64,000 bases of DNA from Cucumis sativus (taxonomy: Eukaryota > Streptophyta > Magnoliopsida > Cucurbitales > Cucurbitaceae), in assembly GCF_000004075.3 (NCBI RefSeq), contig NC_026655.2:26707489-26771488 (forward strand), given 5' to 3'. Every line of letters starts with the position of its first letter. Within the stretch, counting starts at the first letter, position 1. The notes below the pieces were generated by a model that was not told the DNA's origin, made no database searches, and saw nothing but the letters and a program-made list of their open reading frames with translations. This document shows, piece after piece, positions 14,301-24,038 of the stretch. The translations under genes were made by a program, and so were the position numbers.

Positions 14301-17300
14301 ATCAAACTTCAAAAAGAAAAAAAATTAAAAAGAGAGGTCAAACTAATTCAAATCAACCTAACCCAAATACCATAGAGGCAATCTAACCCAAATACCATAG
14401 AGGTTATCTAACCCAAATCTCATGAGGTTGAATCCATCATCAAACTAAAGGTTGTGTGGATTAAATATTACACTTCAATCAATTATTGAACTGGGTCCAA
14501 AACATCTATGAATCAGATCCATTAACCTTCCAGATGAAATTCAAGTGGAAATCTGGAACTCAGCTGGAAGGAAAATATCTTGTCAACAATACTTGGTACG
14601 TGTTGAACAAGTGTAAATCCTGGCAGGTTGATACAACAAGCATTCAATCCAATCTCCTACAATGTTGTGCAGAGGCTGATGTTCTTTCCTTCATTTTGTT
14701 ATAGATCCCCATTGAGGAACCTTCCTTCATTTATATAATTAATAACCACTACCTCCTGAAATGCTTTCCTTCTCTCTTCTTATGAGAAAACTACAAAAGG
14801 GCTTCATTGAAGGAGTACAATGTTGATGCCCACGAAAAAGTTGGGGTTTCAATTTACAGATTTTGAGGGCATACATACGCTTGTATATAGCTTCATCGAA
14901 GGAGTAAATTACGTTGATAACATTTTTTCCTTTTTCTTTTTCTTTTTTTTATAGGAAACAATAACCATTTATTGATAATATGAATGGGATACAAAAGAAG
15001 TTCCGGTTGGAAAATTATTACAATAAGCATCTTCATTGAACTGCGGTGGTAGTTAGACTATAAATTCAAAAAGGGAAAAAAAATTCCTCCAAATAATAGC
15101 TAAAAGAGAAACAGATTCACCAAAATGACTTCACCCATAAATGATATCCGTCAATCTGGAATTGTCTAATGAATTTGTTACCCCTTTGGTTTAACTGAAA
15201 ACTCCTCAAACAATCAACAAACTCAATAAAAAAAAAAAACAGAGAAGGAATAGTTCCTTCTCCTTTTCTGTAAACTAACTTTTCCTCCATTGTATCTTCC
15301 ATCAAAAGCAATACTTAAAGATAAAGCCTCTACTGAAAATTACACTGAAAGATATTTCCACCCTTTCACTGGGAGATGGAAGAGAAACTAAAAGGAGAAA
15401 GAATGGTTCCTCCTCCTTCTCTGTAAACTAACTTTTCTCTATTGTATCTTTCATCAAAAAGCAATACTTAAAGATAAAGCCTCCATTGAAAATGATAATG
15501 GAGGACATTTCTACCCTTTAAGTGGGAGATGGAAGAGGAATTCATTTCTTTTCCATAATAACTACGGTGTTCAAAGTTTCTACAATTGTGAATAAATTAT
15601 TGAAAATAAGCTCTGCTTTTTAATAGATAGTTGAATGTGCAAAATAATAGGGAAAAATAACTAAGGGAGCATAGAAAAAGCTTGCCAATCAGTATCGACG
15701 GAAGACTGTAGAGGAACTATTTTACAAGAAGTTGAAAAAAGGCGGCACCAAAAAGAGCTCACTCAACACCCCTTAAGCCTTATTGCCAAAAAGATCGCAC
15801 CATATCTGTCATTCTCTATTGTATTCTTGTTTTTAATGAAAATTCTTTACTTTCAAATCTAGAAAAAGAATTGCATGCATTACTACTTTTTTTTTGTTCC
15901 CCTTTGTGATTCGTTAACTACTGTCCATTGGAACTTTTTGTGTTGATATTCTACAAAGGAAAATTTTATTGCCTAACAAAATAATTGTCATTGTGGTAGA
16001 ACCTTTCAACGAAATAGTGCTTTATTTATTATTTAATTATAAGAAAAAAAAGGTAATGAACTAATACCACGGGGCGGATATCAGCACCCTTCCTGGCTTT
16101 CACTTTTATTTTTACACGCTTGGATTCAATTTTTTCGGTGTCCTCAACTTGAACTACCGCATCAGCACCATCAGGTATTGGTCCTTAAAAATGTAACAAT
16201 AAGAATGAATCGGAATTTCAGAAGGGAAAGAAAAAGTTGCAGTAAGGAAAAAGAAGAAAACATAACACAAGGACCTTTTCTTGAAAAAATGACAAATTGC
16301 AAATTTCATCCCTGAAGTATGGCGGTTGTTACAATTACACCCTCAAACTTTTAATGGTAAAAATTGAGCCCTCAAACCTATATAAGTGTTAAAATTGGAC
16401 CTTAAAGATTATGATAGTAGTTGAAATTGAACTCCCAAATGATAAAAATTGAACCTGTAAATTCATATAATTGCTACAATTTCTATAATTATGCAAGTTT
16501 GAGGGTTCAATTTTAACACTTGTACAAGTTCAAGCACTCAATTTTTACTTTGAAAGTTTGAGGATAAAAAGCTACTACCGCCACCATTTAGGGGTGGTTT
16601 ATGCAATTTGCTCAAAATAAATTATAGGATGAATCTTAATTCAAATTGAAAAAGTTAACACACAGCTACAGATTGGATTTCATCACTCCAACTCTCGAAA
16701 AAACAACCTGAAGGCCATAAAGACAAGATGAATCACACCAAAAAAGGAGGAGTTGAACAAAAGACCTTTGAAGTTGATGAGAATGATAGGAATATTACAA
16801 ATATTTGTGAGGAGCACTCAAATTGAAGGTCAAACACTATCACAGACGCAAAAATTAACAGAAAAATCATACTTGTCTAAAGATATTCAAGAGTTTCTTT
16901 CTTCTGAAAGAAGTCATGGAGAGCCCAAGACCACATTCAACCATGGAAACCTTGATTTATCCTTAAACTACCAGCCAGAGAACCATTCAGAAAGGTCATC
17001 TTCCACCTCAAGGGGCATAACAAACTCAAATGGTTCGTAGATAAAATTCCACCCTCGCAAGAATAGAAGATAAAGCAAAACTGCAGTGTGTAAAGAGGTG
17101 GTTAGGGGTCCCTTCATTCTTGAAACATAATGAGCAGATTTAGGGAGTGTAAAAACTTTGGATTTCTTCTCTACACTTTGAGGGGGGTATTTCAGTTGGC
17201 ACTGTGCTGACCAGATAAAGAATTTGTTCTTCTTGGGGCTATGGTCCTCCCAAATTTCCTCATCACTCCAAGTCTAATGATGATGGGCTTGAACATTTTG

Positions 17301-19201
17301 GATCAAATCCTTACCCCATTGCTCCACACAAGACCTAAAAACCAAAAATCATTCCAAATAAAGTCATGTTTATCCATGTCCTTTTCCAGAGACTAAAAGT
17401 TCACTTCTATAGCTCCAACTTGCGAAGTGGTGATGGATAGAGAAAAAATATCTAAATTTCTTCCTAAAAGTTAACCATCAGTTTATCCAAAAAGTTAATT
17501 TCCTCTACAGAGAAGCTCAACAGCCATTTGAGTAAAAGGGTTGTGTTCTTTTTAACTTTAGCAATTCCTCCCAAAGCTAACAAAGTGCTAAGTACCATCC
17601 TTATCAACTCCCTCCAAGACAGACCTTGAATACTTCAGTCATCAAAAAGCTTAGAAAGGAATTATATCGTTAAGTTGGTGAAAATATCATTTTTCTCCAT
17701 TGCAAAGTTCACTTGTAATGATACTATTGGAACATCAACAAGAACTCCGTTTGGAATTTTCATCAAGAAAAAGGGATTAACTACACTACTTAATCAGTAG
17801 ATGCTCTATCAAATGTGAACACCAAATCTTTTACAAATTATATTGAGCAAATATGTGATGTAATCTACCAAAAAATATACTTCTAGCATTAAGTCCTGTT
17901 CACCATATGCTAACTACAAAAATGGAAACTTGTTTATGATTCAAATATGATCAGAAAAGCACCTCCTGTGGTTACATAGGCAACGGTTCCTGGAGTAACT
18001 GTCACACCAACTCCATCGTTCCCAGCTCTAGATTCTGTAATCACCGGATACTCCCCAGGCCCATCTGAAGCAACCACTGCATAGCCATCCTACAAAGAGA
18101 GATTACCTGAGTGTCATGAATCTAGCCATCACACTTGAACGGAATTTCCCAAAGTAAACGTTAATTTATAACATAATTGCTTCCTCAGAAAGCAAAGCAA
18201 GAGGGAAAATCCACTGAAACATATTGATGTAGTAGAATTGTAGTAAATTAGAATATCTTGGCAAAACTTTTAATTGATTAGGACTAGGATTGTTTCATTA
18301 GTTTATTAGGATTAGGATTAGTTTCCTTAGTTTAGTTAGATTGACATTAGTTTCTTTGATTGATTAAGATTAGGACTAGTTTGTTTTCCGTTATCAATTA
18401 ATCTATCAGCTCCACTAAAACCAAGAACCAACTAGCAAAGGCGACTTCTGACAAGCCTGTTGAGGCATTTTGTCGTACTCTTTGTTATAAGGCGGTGGAA
18501 GACTTGAATCATATTCTCTAGCGCAACAACTTTGCGAGTGGTGTTTGGGGTTCCTCCTTCCAGACGTTTGGTATGGCAAGCACTCACCTTAGAGATATTA
18601 GAGCTATGATCAGGGAGCTCCTCGGTCTGTTTTTTGGGGGAAAAAAAGGTCGGTTCCCTTCCCTTAAATTTATACAACTTCAGTCCTTTTGTTAATTTCA
18701 TGTTTTCCTTTGAGCTTTAACATCAAAGACCTTTTGCAATCATTTGTACATGATTTCACATAGTTAAAGCCCCTTCTTGTAAAGAAAGTCCCTTTCGTTT
18801 CATTTTTACTCGATGAAAGCCGCTACTTTGGTATTAAAAACAAAAGTACTAATCTGAAGGCATCATTTCATTTCTTTCGATCAAAAACCAAAGAACGATG
18901 AACCCCACAAAGCAAAGTCCACCAGCTACACAAAGAGCAATCAAATTTTCTTCCGGCCAACTAAGGAAACGACCAATCCAGAACAAAAATTAAGCTCGCA
19001 ACGGAGTGAAAGTACCTTAATGGAGGCTGGATAAGGGGGCAAAGGGTCAGAAGCGCGAATGTCTTGAGCCAAGACCTTCCCCATAGCATCATGAAGAGAG
19101 ACGACGATGGGGGGGAGGCATCGAGCGACTTCCAGCACAGTTTTAAGAGCTTCATCTGAGGAAATCATGGCTGTGGACTTGACACAAGAGTGATCCGCCA
19201 T
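2347..19201 (-). CDS. CNX1: Molybdopterin biosynthesis protein CNX1 (MoeA-MogA fusion), 13 exons
   Basis: CNX1 carries out the last steps of molybdenum cofactor synthesis in the cytosol: the G domain adenylylates molybdopterin and the E domain inserts molybdate. Exons in order of transcription are 19201-19016, 18089-17963, 16183-16068, 8247-8146, 8058-7975, 7741-7514, 7428-7238, 7140-7036, 6893-6588, 3939-3782, 3679-3573, 3461-3405 and 2565-2347. All junctions are GT-AG, and the joined 1986 nt stay open for 661 residues, close to the roughly 670 of Arabidopsis CNX1. The E (MoeA-like) domain fills about residues 1-440, with [10 protein letters not shown] at 256-265 and [13 protein letters not shown] in exon 7. 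The G (MogA-like) domain starts near KVAILTVSD (about 463) and contains [12 protein letters not shown] and INMPGNPNA. The protein ends GCSCSH, like the Arabidopsis GCSCTH. The start MADHSC is the only ATG that gives the expected N-terminus. The gene looks intact. Exon choice is by eye from splice signals and family similarity. Confidence 0.95.
2566..8145 (-). other. CNX1 introns 4-12 (short introns and one 2.6 kb intron)
   Basis: The non-coding parts here are CNX1 introns. The largest, 3940-6587, separates the E-domain end and linker from the rest of the G domain. I see no gene or clear transposon in it. The minus-strand ORFs that overrun exons (for example at 4419-4685) are intronic read-through. 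Confidence 0.7.
9051..9249 (-). repeat. 3' LTR of the copia element
   Basis: 199 bp, beginning TG and ending CA on the plus strand, and homologous along its length to 12815-13013. In element orientation this is the downstream LTR. Confidence 0.92.
9250..9261 (-). other. Polypurine tract of the copia element
   Basis: Read on the minus strand this is CTTGGAGGGGAG, directly next to the TGTTAGAA start of the 3' LTR. That is the expected place and composition of a plus-strand primer. Confidence 0.85.
9262..10850 (-). pseudogene. Copia reverse transcriptase and RNase H remnant
   Basis: On the minus strand the segment near 10230-10150 reads [13 protein letters not shown], the catalytic YVDD box of copia reverse transcriptases. 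The segment near 9490-9310 reads as the RNase H/C-terminal part ([15 protein letters not shown], then [10 protein letters not shown], then [11 protein letters not shown]) with in-frame stops between the pieces. The RT start ([20 protein letters not shown]) lies near 10740-10670. Several stops and shifts show it is dead. Confidence 0.9.
10798..11830 (-). pseudogene. Copia GAG-pre-integrase and integrase remnant
   Basis: The minus-strand ORF 11791-11369 contains [18 protein letters not shown] and the [16 protein letters not shown] pattern typical of the GAG-pre-integrase region. The ORF 11034-10798 has the integrase C-terminal pattern ([16 protein letters not shown]). The pieces lie in different frames and are broken by stops, so no full integrase remains. 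Confidence 0.88.
11950..12802 (-). pseudogene. Copia gag remnant with partial zinc knuckle
   Basis: The minus-strand ORF 12358-12062 reads [20 protein letters not shown] and ends in the start of a CCHC knuckle (CEHCKK), where a stop interrupts it. The downstream sequence continues as [18 protein letters not shown]. An N-terminal piece ([15 protein letters not shown]) lies just inside the primer-binding site. This is a decayed copia gag, normally the particle-forming nucleocapsid protein. Confidence 0.85.
12803..12814 (-). other. Primer-binding site of the copia element
   Basis: Read on the minus strand this is TGGTATTAGAGC, immediately after the 5' LTR. It differs by one base from the usual TGGTATCAGAGC of plant copia elements, which is complementary to the 3' end of initiator methionine tRNA. 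Confidence 0.9.
12815..13013 (-). repeat. 5' LTR of the copia element
   Basis: 199 bp, TG to CA, the same length as the other LTR and clearly diverged from it. It is followed by the AAAAG target duplication. Confidence 0.92.
13231..13420 (-). repeat. Retroposon (LINE-like) 3' tail, minus orientation
   Basis: A poly-T run at about 13231-13241 on the plus strand is a poly-A tail on the minus strand. It follows an AATAAA-like signal in the context of a short 3' UTR (about 13260-13420). That is how the 3' end of a non-LTR retroposon looks. I could not find its other end or a target duplication. Confidence 0.45.
14938..15020 (-). repeat. Second retroposon-like 3' tail, minus orientation
   Basis: On the minus strand, ATCAATAAATGG is followed within about 20 bases by an A-rich tail (plus-strand T run near 14941-14950). 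It resembles the tail at 13231 and lies in the same CNX1 intron. The 5' limit is unknown. Confidence 0.4.
15229..15536. repeat. 154-bp tandem duplication in CNX1 intron 3
   Basis: Two imperfect copies lie side by side. TAAACTAACTTTT occurs at 15271 and 15424, and GGGAGATGGAAGAG at 15371 and 15525, so the period is about 153-154 bp. The copies differ by scattered substitutions and small indels. Confidence 0.85.
16291..16613. mobile_element. Fold-back element / MITE with long inverted arms in CNX1 intron 2
   Basis: The left end (from GACAAATTGCA, running through CCCTCAAAC and GTAAAAATTGAG) reappears as the reverse complement of the right end (GAGCAAATTGCA, TGGCGGTAG, CTCAAACTTT, GTAAAAATTGAG, GTGTTAAAATTG). 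Arms of about 150 bp form an imperfect hairpin. There is no coding capacity. I could not establish a clean target duplication, so the superfamily is open. Confidence 0.7.
16614..17962. other. Rest of CNX1 intron 2
   Basis: No gene is recognised. A plus-strand ORF at 16753-17040 has no family signature and no splice context. The surroundings (17050-17660) have a composition unlike the AT-rich intron background and may be an old transposon piece, but I could not match it to a motif. Confidence 0.4.
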
Positions 19202-20881
19202 TAGAATGCTGTTGGATTAAATGAAGAGAAGATTGGATGAAAGAGAATCGGAGTTTTATAGGATTGAATTGAGAGTGATTGAGGAATCTGTGGCAGCTGA
19301 AACTTGACTCTTCAGCTCGTGGAAGAGTGATGATGATCAATAAGAAAATTACGAAGGAAACAATTCAATTAATTTGGAACTTTGGAGCCATAAAAAAATG
19401 AGAAATTTTCAAAGGAAAAAAAAGTATGTTAACGACATTTATTAAAAATAGACATAGAAACGTTTACTAATATTTATAAATAGTTTGAATCGTTTTTATT
19501 ATACAAATATTTTCGAAGTTTAAAAATACTACAAAACTTTTTGAATAATAATAATAAACACATTTTGTTTTTTCATATCCATACTCTCGGGGTTTTTTTT
19601 TTTCAAATTCTTAACTTACACCAATTAGATAATTTTCAAAATTTAAGTTAAAACGTAAAATTTCATAAAGTTTCAAAATGGAAATTTTTTTGGAAAAACA
19701 TATATAAAACTTAACTACTAAAGCTAAATCTTGTTAAATTTTCCCATTCTTAAATTGATTTGTTGATTTATACTTAGTCTTTGTATGATTTTATTTGTTT
19801 ATTTTATCTGCTTTATTTATTTTTTTTCTTAATAGTTTTAATAAGGGTGCAATTTTATTTATTTATTTTAAATTTAATTATTTGTTTTTTTATTTTTCAT
19901 CCAAAATTAATTATAAATATATTTTTTAAGTTTTATAATGGTTTAGGAACTTTAGAGGCATTCTTTATGCAAAGTGTGTAAAGTTTATGAACATGTTTTT
20001 CCAATTTAACCAAAACATAATGCAATTGATGATATAAAAAGATGGAAAATTGTCCAAAATAATAATAATATAGTAAATTTGATTAAATGTTTACAACGTA
20101 TAGCAAAATTTATATGAATAGTAAACATTGGTAGACAATAATATACTTCTATCATTGGTATTATAGATAGTGATAGAAGTCTATTAGTATTATCGGCAAA
20201 ATCCAAAATTTTGTTACATGGGATAAATATTTTAATTTATTTTACTGTTTTTATAAGTGTTTCTCACACTATGAAAGTTGTATTTTTACAATTTAAATAT
20301 ATGAAATTTGTTATAACTTATTAATGAAATTTTGAGGTAACTAATTTATAATTGACGGTTATTTGGATGTGGATGCAAAAGCTTAAAACTAGAAGAATTT
20401 AAAGAAAACAATATAAAAGTTTATGGATGTTTGTGTTTATTTGATATCATGCGGTTCAATTTATAGTGTTTGATTTTATATGATTATCTTCGTTGAATGG
20501 TTGTTTTTTATTTGAGAAAACGGAGCATGTGATGTTATTGAAAAATTAGAGTACTCTGAGAAGATTATAGCATTGTAGTCTTTGAAGAAAGCTCATATCT
20601 TTAAATGAAGATTAGTTTGTATCGTGGTCGACTTTATAAGTTAGATAGTCTTATAACTATTGAGATAATTATCTTTGAATCTTTTAGAACTTCTCTGTTT
20701 ATAAAGTTATGTCATGAGCTTGGGTTTAGTTGGCCTACGAATAAGATTTATGGTTCATCACATAGATTTGAATCATATCTATCATTTGTCTAAATTATGT
20801 TTATTTTTTGTTAGACATTTGTAAACATAGTAAAATAAATTAAAATATTTACAAGTTGTAGTAACATTTTTTTATTTTATC
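19202..20881. other. CNX1 promoter side and AT-rich spacer
   Basis: CNX1 is transcribed leftwards from here, so 19202-19400 should hold its leader and core promoter. I could not single out a convincing TATA box. The rest is AT-rich and without genes. Around 20030-20230 it contains the motif GATAGTGATAGAAGTCTATT, which resembles short fold-back AT-rich repeats seen elsewhere in the window. Confidence 0.5.
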
Positions 20882-22290
20882 TGTCGCGACGTGATCGCTA
20901 CGCAGAGCGGTTGACCATCGTGTTGATTTAATTTCAATAGATAAATAGTTTTGGAGTCGTCACCAACCATATTAAGGTGTGATTGATCAACAATAAAAAA
21001 AAATAGTCGAGCTAAATTCATGAGATTTAAGTTCGGAAGTCAGTTGTGTGTATGGAAGATGTTGGTAATTTTATCTTTTAAACTAAATTAAGAACGAAAC
21101 AAAAATTTATATTTAGTTTTTTTTTTTAAAAAATGTCTCATGTTATCAATTCATATCGAAAAAAATAAAACATGATATCATCAATGGAAAAAATAAGACC
21201 TAAACATAAATTGATAATTATGGGTGACATAAGAGTCATTAGAAAAATGAAGTCTATTTTTGTTTCAAATGATTTTTTTTTATATTCACCTTAAGAATAT
21301 TAAGATACCAAAATTTGATATTTTAATCTCTATAATATGTATCTAATGAAAAATTTCATGTATGTAAGAATTAATAAATTCATGGAAAACAAAATGTGTT
21401 TGTAATTTTTAAGACAATTTATTAATTAAATTTCAAATTGATAAATTTTATCTATTCATGAAATTCAAATTATAAAATCCTTAGATTTTTATATTTAAAT
21501 TGAAAAATAAATAATAATAATAACAAAACCGTGTAAAATTTGAGAAATAGTTATGAAACAAATAAGGTAATATGGTGAGATAAAATAATATAGAGAGATA
21601 ATATAAATGGGATGCAAAAATATGCAACATGTCATAATGCAAAATAATTAATTAATGCATCATTATACCAAATAATTAATCAACGCAAGCTAGGGTAAAT
21701 GACACAATCATGATCTTACTGGGCAAATAGTTAACCCAATATGTCGAATGAGTGACCGTGACAGATAATTAAATGATACCGATTAATTAATGCATTAAAA
21801 ATTATAATTAATTAATATATTAAAATTTATAATTAATTAATGCATATGCAAATAATTATCTCACAATGTCAATTAATTAGGGTATGTCAGTAATTAATTA
21901 ACATATAAGTCAAATGAATGATTCAAATCAATAATTAACACATGGGTGCCAAACGAGTGATTTAAATTACACTAATTAATTAACTCAACAGCTAAACAAT
22001 TAATCCAACATGTTAGGTATTAATTAATTAACACAACAACCAAACAATTACCCAACATGTCAGGTACTAATTAATTAACACAACAATTAAATAATTAACA
22101 CATACATTGATTAATTAACACAACATGTCGGGATACTAATTAATTAATCAAATGAATAATTAAGGTAGAAGTATATCACTCGTTATCAAATCTTTGTTAT
22201 TGTTATAATCTAAAATTTGGTTGTTTTTTTACGATTCTTCTTTTTCTTTTTTTGGCTTATTTGGACTTTGGCCATTATTTATTTCTGTCA
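20882..22290. mobile_element. Probable solo LTR (1409 bp) with TTATC target duplication
   Basis: The segment starts TGTCGCGACGTG and ends ATTTCTGTCA, so it has TG and CA ends. TTATC occurs immediately before it (20877-20881) and immediately after it (22291-22295). No gag or pol coding is visible inside. The phrase TTTTGGAGTCGTCACCAACC near the left end is reminiscent of plant Ty3/gypsy LTR termini, where it reads GAGTCGCCACC. I infer a solo LTR left by recombination between two LTRs. The family name is not certain. Confidence 0.6.
21640..22165. repeat. Irregular array of TTAATTAA-rich units
   Basis: Within the probable solo LTR, units such as AATTAATTAACACAACA with the phrase CAACATGTCGGGTA or variants recur at uneven spacing about ten times. 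The period drifts, so this is a degenerate array and not a clean satellite. Confidence 0.7.
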
Positions 22291-24038
22291 TTATCGAATT
22301 GGTTTTTAATTTCAAATTAAAATACATAAATTTTTAATTAGTCCTAAATTTTTTTATTATTTGTATTTTATGTAATTAATTTAGTAAATGACAGGATGAT
22401 TTGAGATTCATCCACAATTTCTTATTGAACAATGTTCTCACATGAAATCAATCTTAAAATGAAAATTTTAGATAATAAACGAGAATTCAACTTATAAGTC
22501 AAATGTTGTGAGAATTTAATGAAAATGTTTGAATGATAATAAAAACAAATATAGTTTCTGATTTAATCAAATTCCCTTTGTTTAGTAATCAAAGTCTCAA
22601 ATTTAGAAACAAAGCAAAAACTATAAAATAAAAAATTGATAAACTAAATATTTTTTTATTATTAAAAATAATTATCAAATCACAAATTCACCTAAAAGCT
22701 TAAGTTGATACGGGAAACAATTTAACCCAACACCATCTTAAATCACCAATTGATTCAAAATTTCAAGCTAATGGATGAAGACAAATTTAATACCACATCT
22801 AACAATAACATTAGTTCGTGAAACTATACAATTGTTCACCGTCAATACCATAAAACTAAAAAAACTCAAGCTGAGCTAAGGTAGCCATTCAAAATAAAAA
22901 CCACAAGTTTCTCGAAATTTAGAGATTTATAGCAAAATCAAAATAAAAAAACTTATCTCTAACTTTGATATTAATCTCAAAATTCATTGAGGGAAGAAAA
23001 ACGAAATTTCCCCCTACAAAAAATACTTTCAAGAATTTGTTATTGATTTTTCATTACTATAGTCTATAGTACTGTCCTAAAATTTTAAAGTTTATATTTC
23101 CAAACAATACTTTTCTTTACAAATACATTATCGAGCATAGATTTAAACGTAGGATTAGGATTATTAAGTGGTGGTAAAACACTATGGTTATGCTTTTATT
23201 GATAAGTGACCATCGTCGTTATTCTTATATTAGTGAACTAGTTATACCTTTGAACGTTGTATTGATTTAAACTATAAATCAATAATTACATTAATTTAAA
23301 TAATAAATTACCAGGGGTGTAAATTTAAATTTTTGTAAACTTTATAAATGGTATAAAAACTCACTAATATTTTAATTTAAATATATGCTAATTATATTTT
23401 ATTATAATAATTGTGATATGGAAATCAAACTTTCAATTTCTACAGCAAAAGGTCGTATCAATTAACAACTGATAACATGACATAAGGGGTGAGACACAAA
23501 TGGACTAGTTAGTTTGAGGATAGGTTTACGGGATGGGAGATAGCAATCAAGTGTGATACATGTTAGAGGGGTATGTCTACCTCCATAGTTAGGCAGACTG
23601 TTAATTTAAATGGACATAATACGTTAGCATTAAACTCGTGGATATCTATTATCACTTACTTCAACAAAAAGAACGATCGAGGTGTCAGCACGATGTATGC
23701 TGTATTGCACGAAAACTTCGAGTAAGCTCACTTTAGCGAATGAATTAGGACGCAACCATTGGGTGACGTGGAGATTCTAAACTTTGGTAGAGAGAGAGGA
23801 AAAGGAAAAGGAAAAGGAAAACGAGCGAAAATTTATAAATTTCAAAAGCGACCAAGAAAAACGCAACCCTGCCTGACCTGAAGCCGTTCTTCTTCAAAGT
23901 TCCCCTCTTTTTTCTCTTCAAATCTTTCAATTCTCCACCATCAAATTCCGTCAATTTACCCAAATTTCTCAATCACAATCCCAAAATCCTCCACCCACTT
24001 CCATGAATTTGACCATCACAGTCACAAACTGAATTCAG
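22291..24038. other. BPM upstream region and leader
   Basis: AT-rich DNA with no gene. The last 280 bases (about 23760-24038) become richer in C and are probably the 5' UTR of the MATH-BTB gene. An AGGAAA microsatellite-like run lies near 23797-23820. Confidence 0.5.

Larger units (their letters stand above)
8248..16067 (-). other. Giant CNX1 intron 3 (about 7.8 kb)
   Basis: This intron lies between the exon ending RKGADIRPV and the exon beginning [11 protein letters not shown]. Its size is explained by insertions: a Ty1/copia element at 9051-13013, two or more minus-strand retroposon 3' tails headed by poly-T (13231 and about 14941), and a 154-bp tandem duplication near 15230-15536. A minus-strand ORF at 14312-13998 with an acidic stretch ([17 protein letters not shown]) is open for 104 codons. 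I cannot assign it to a family. Confidence 0.8.
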
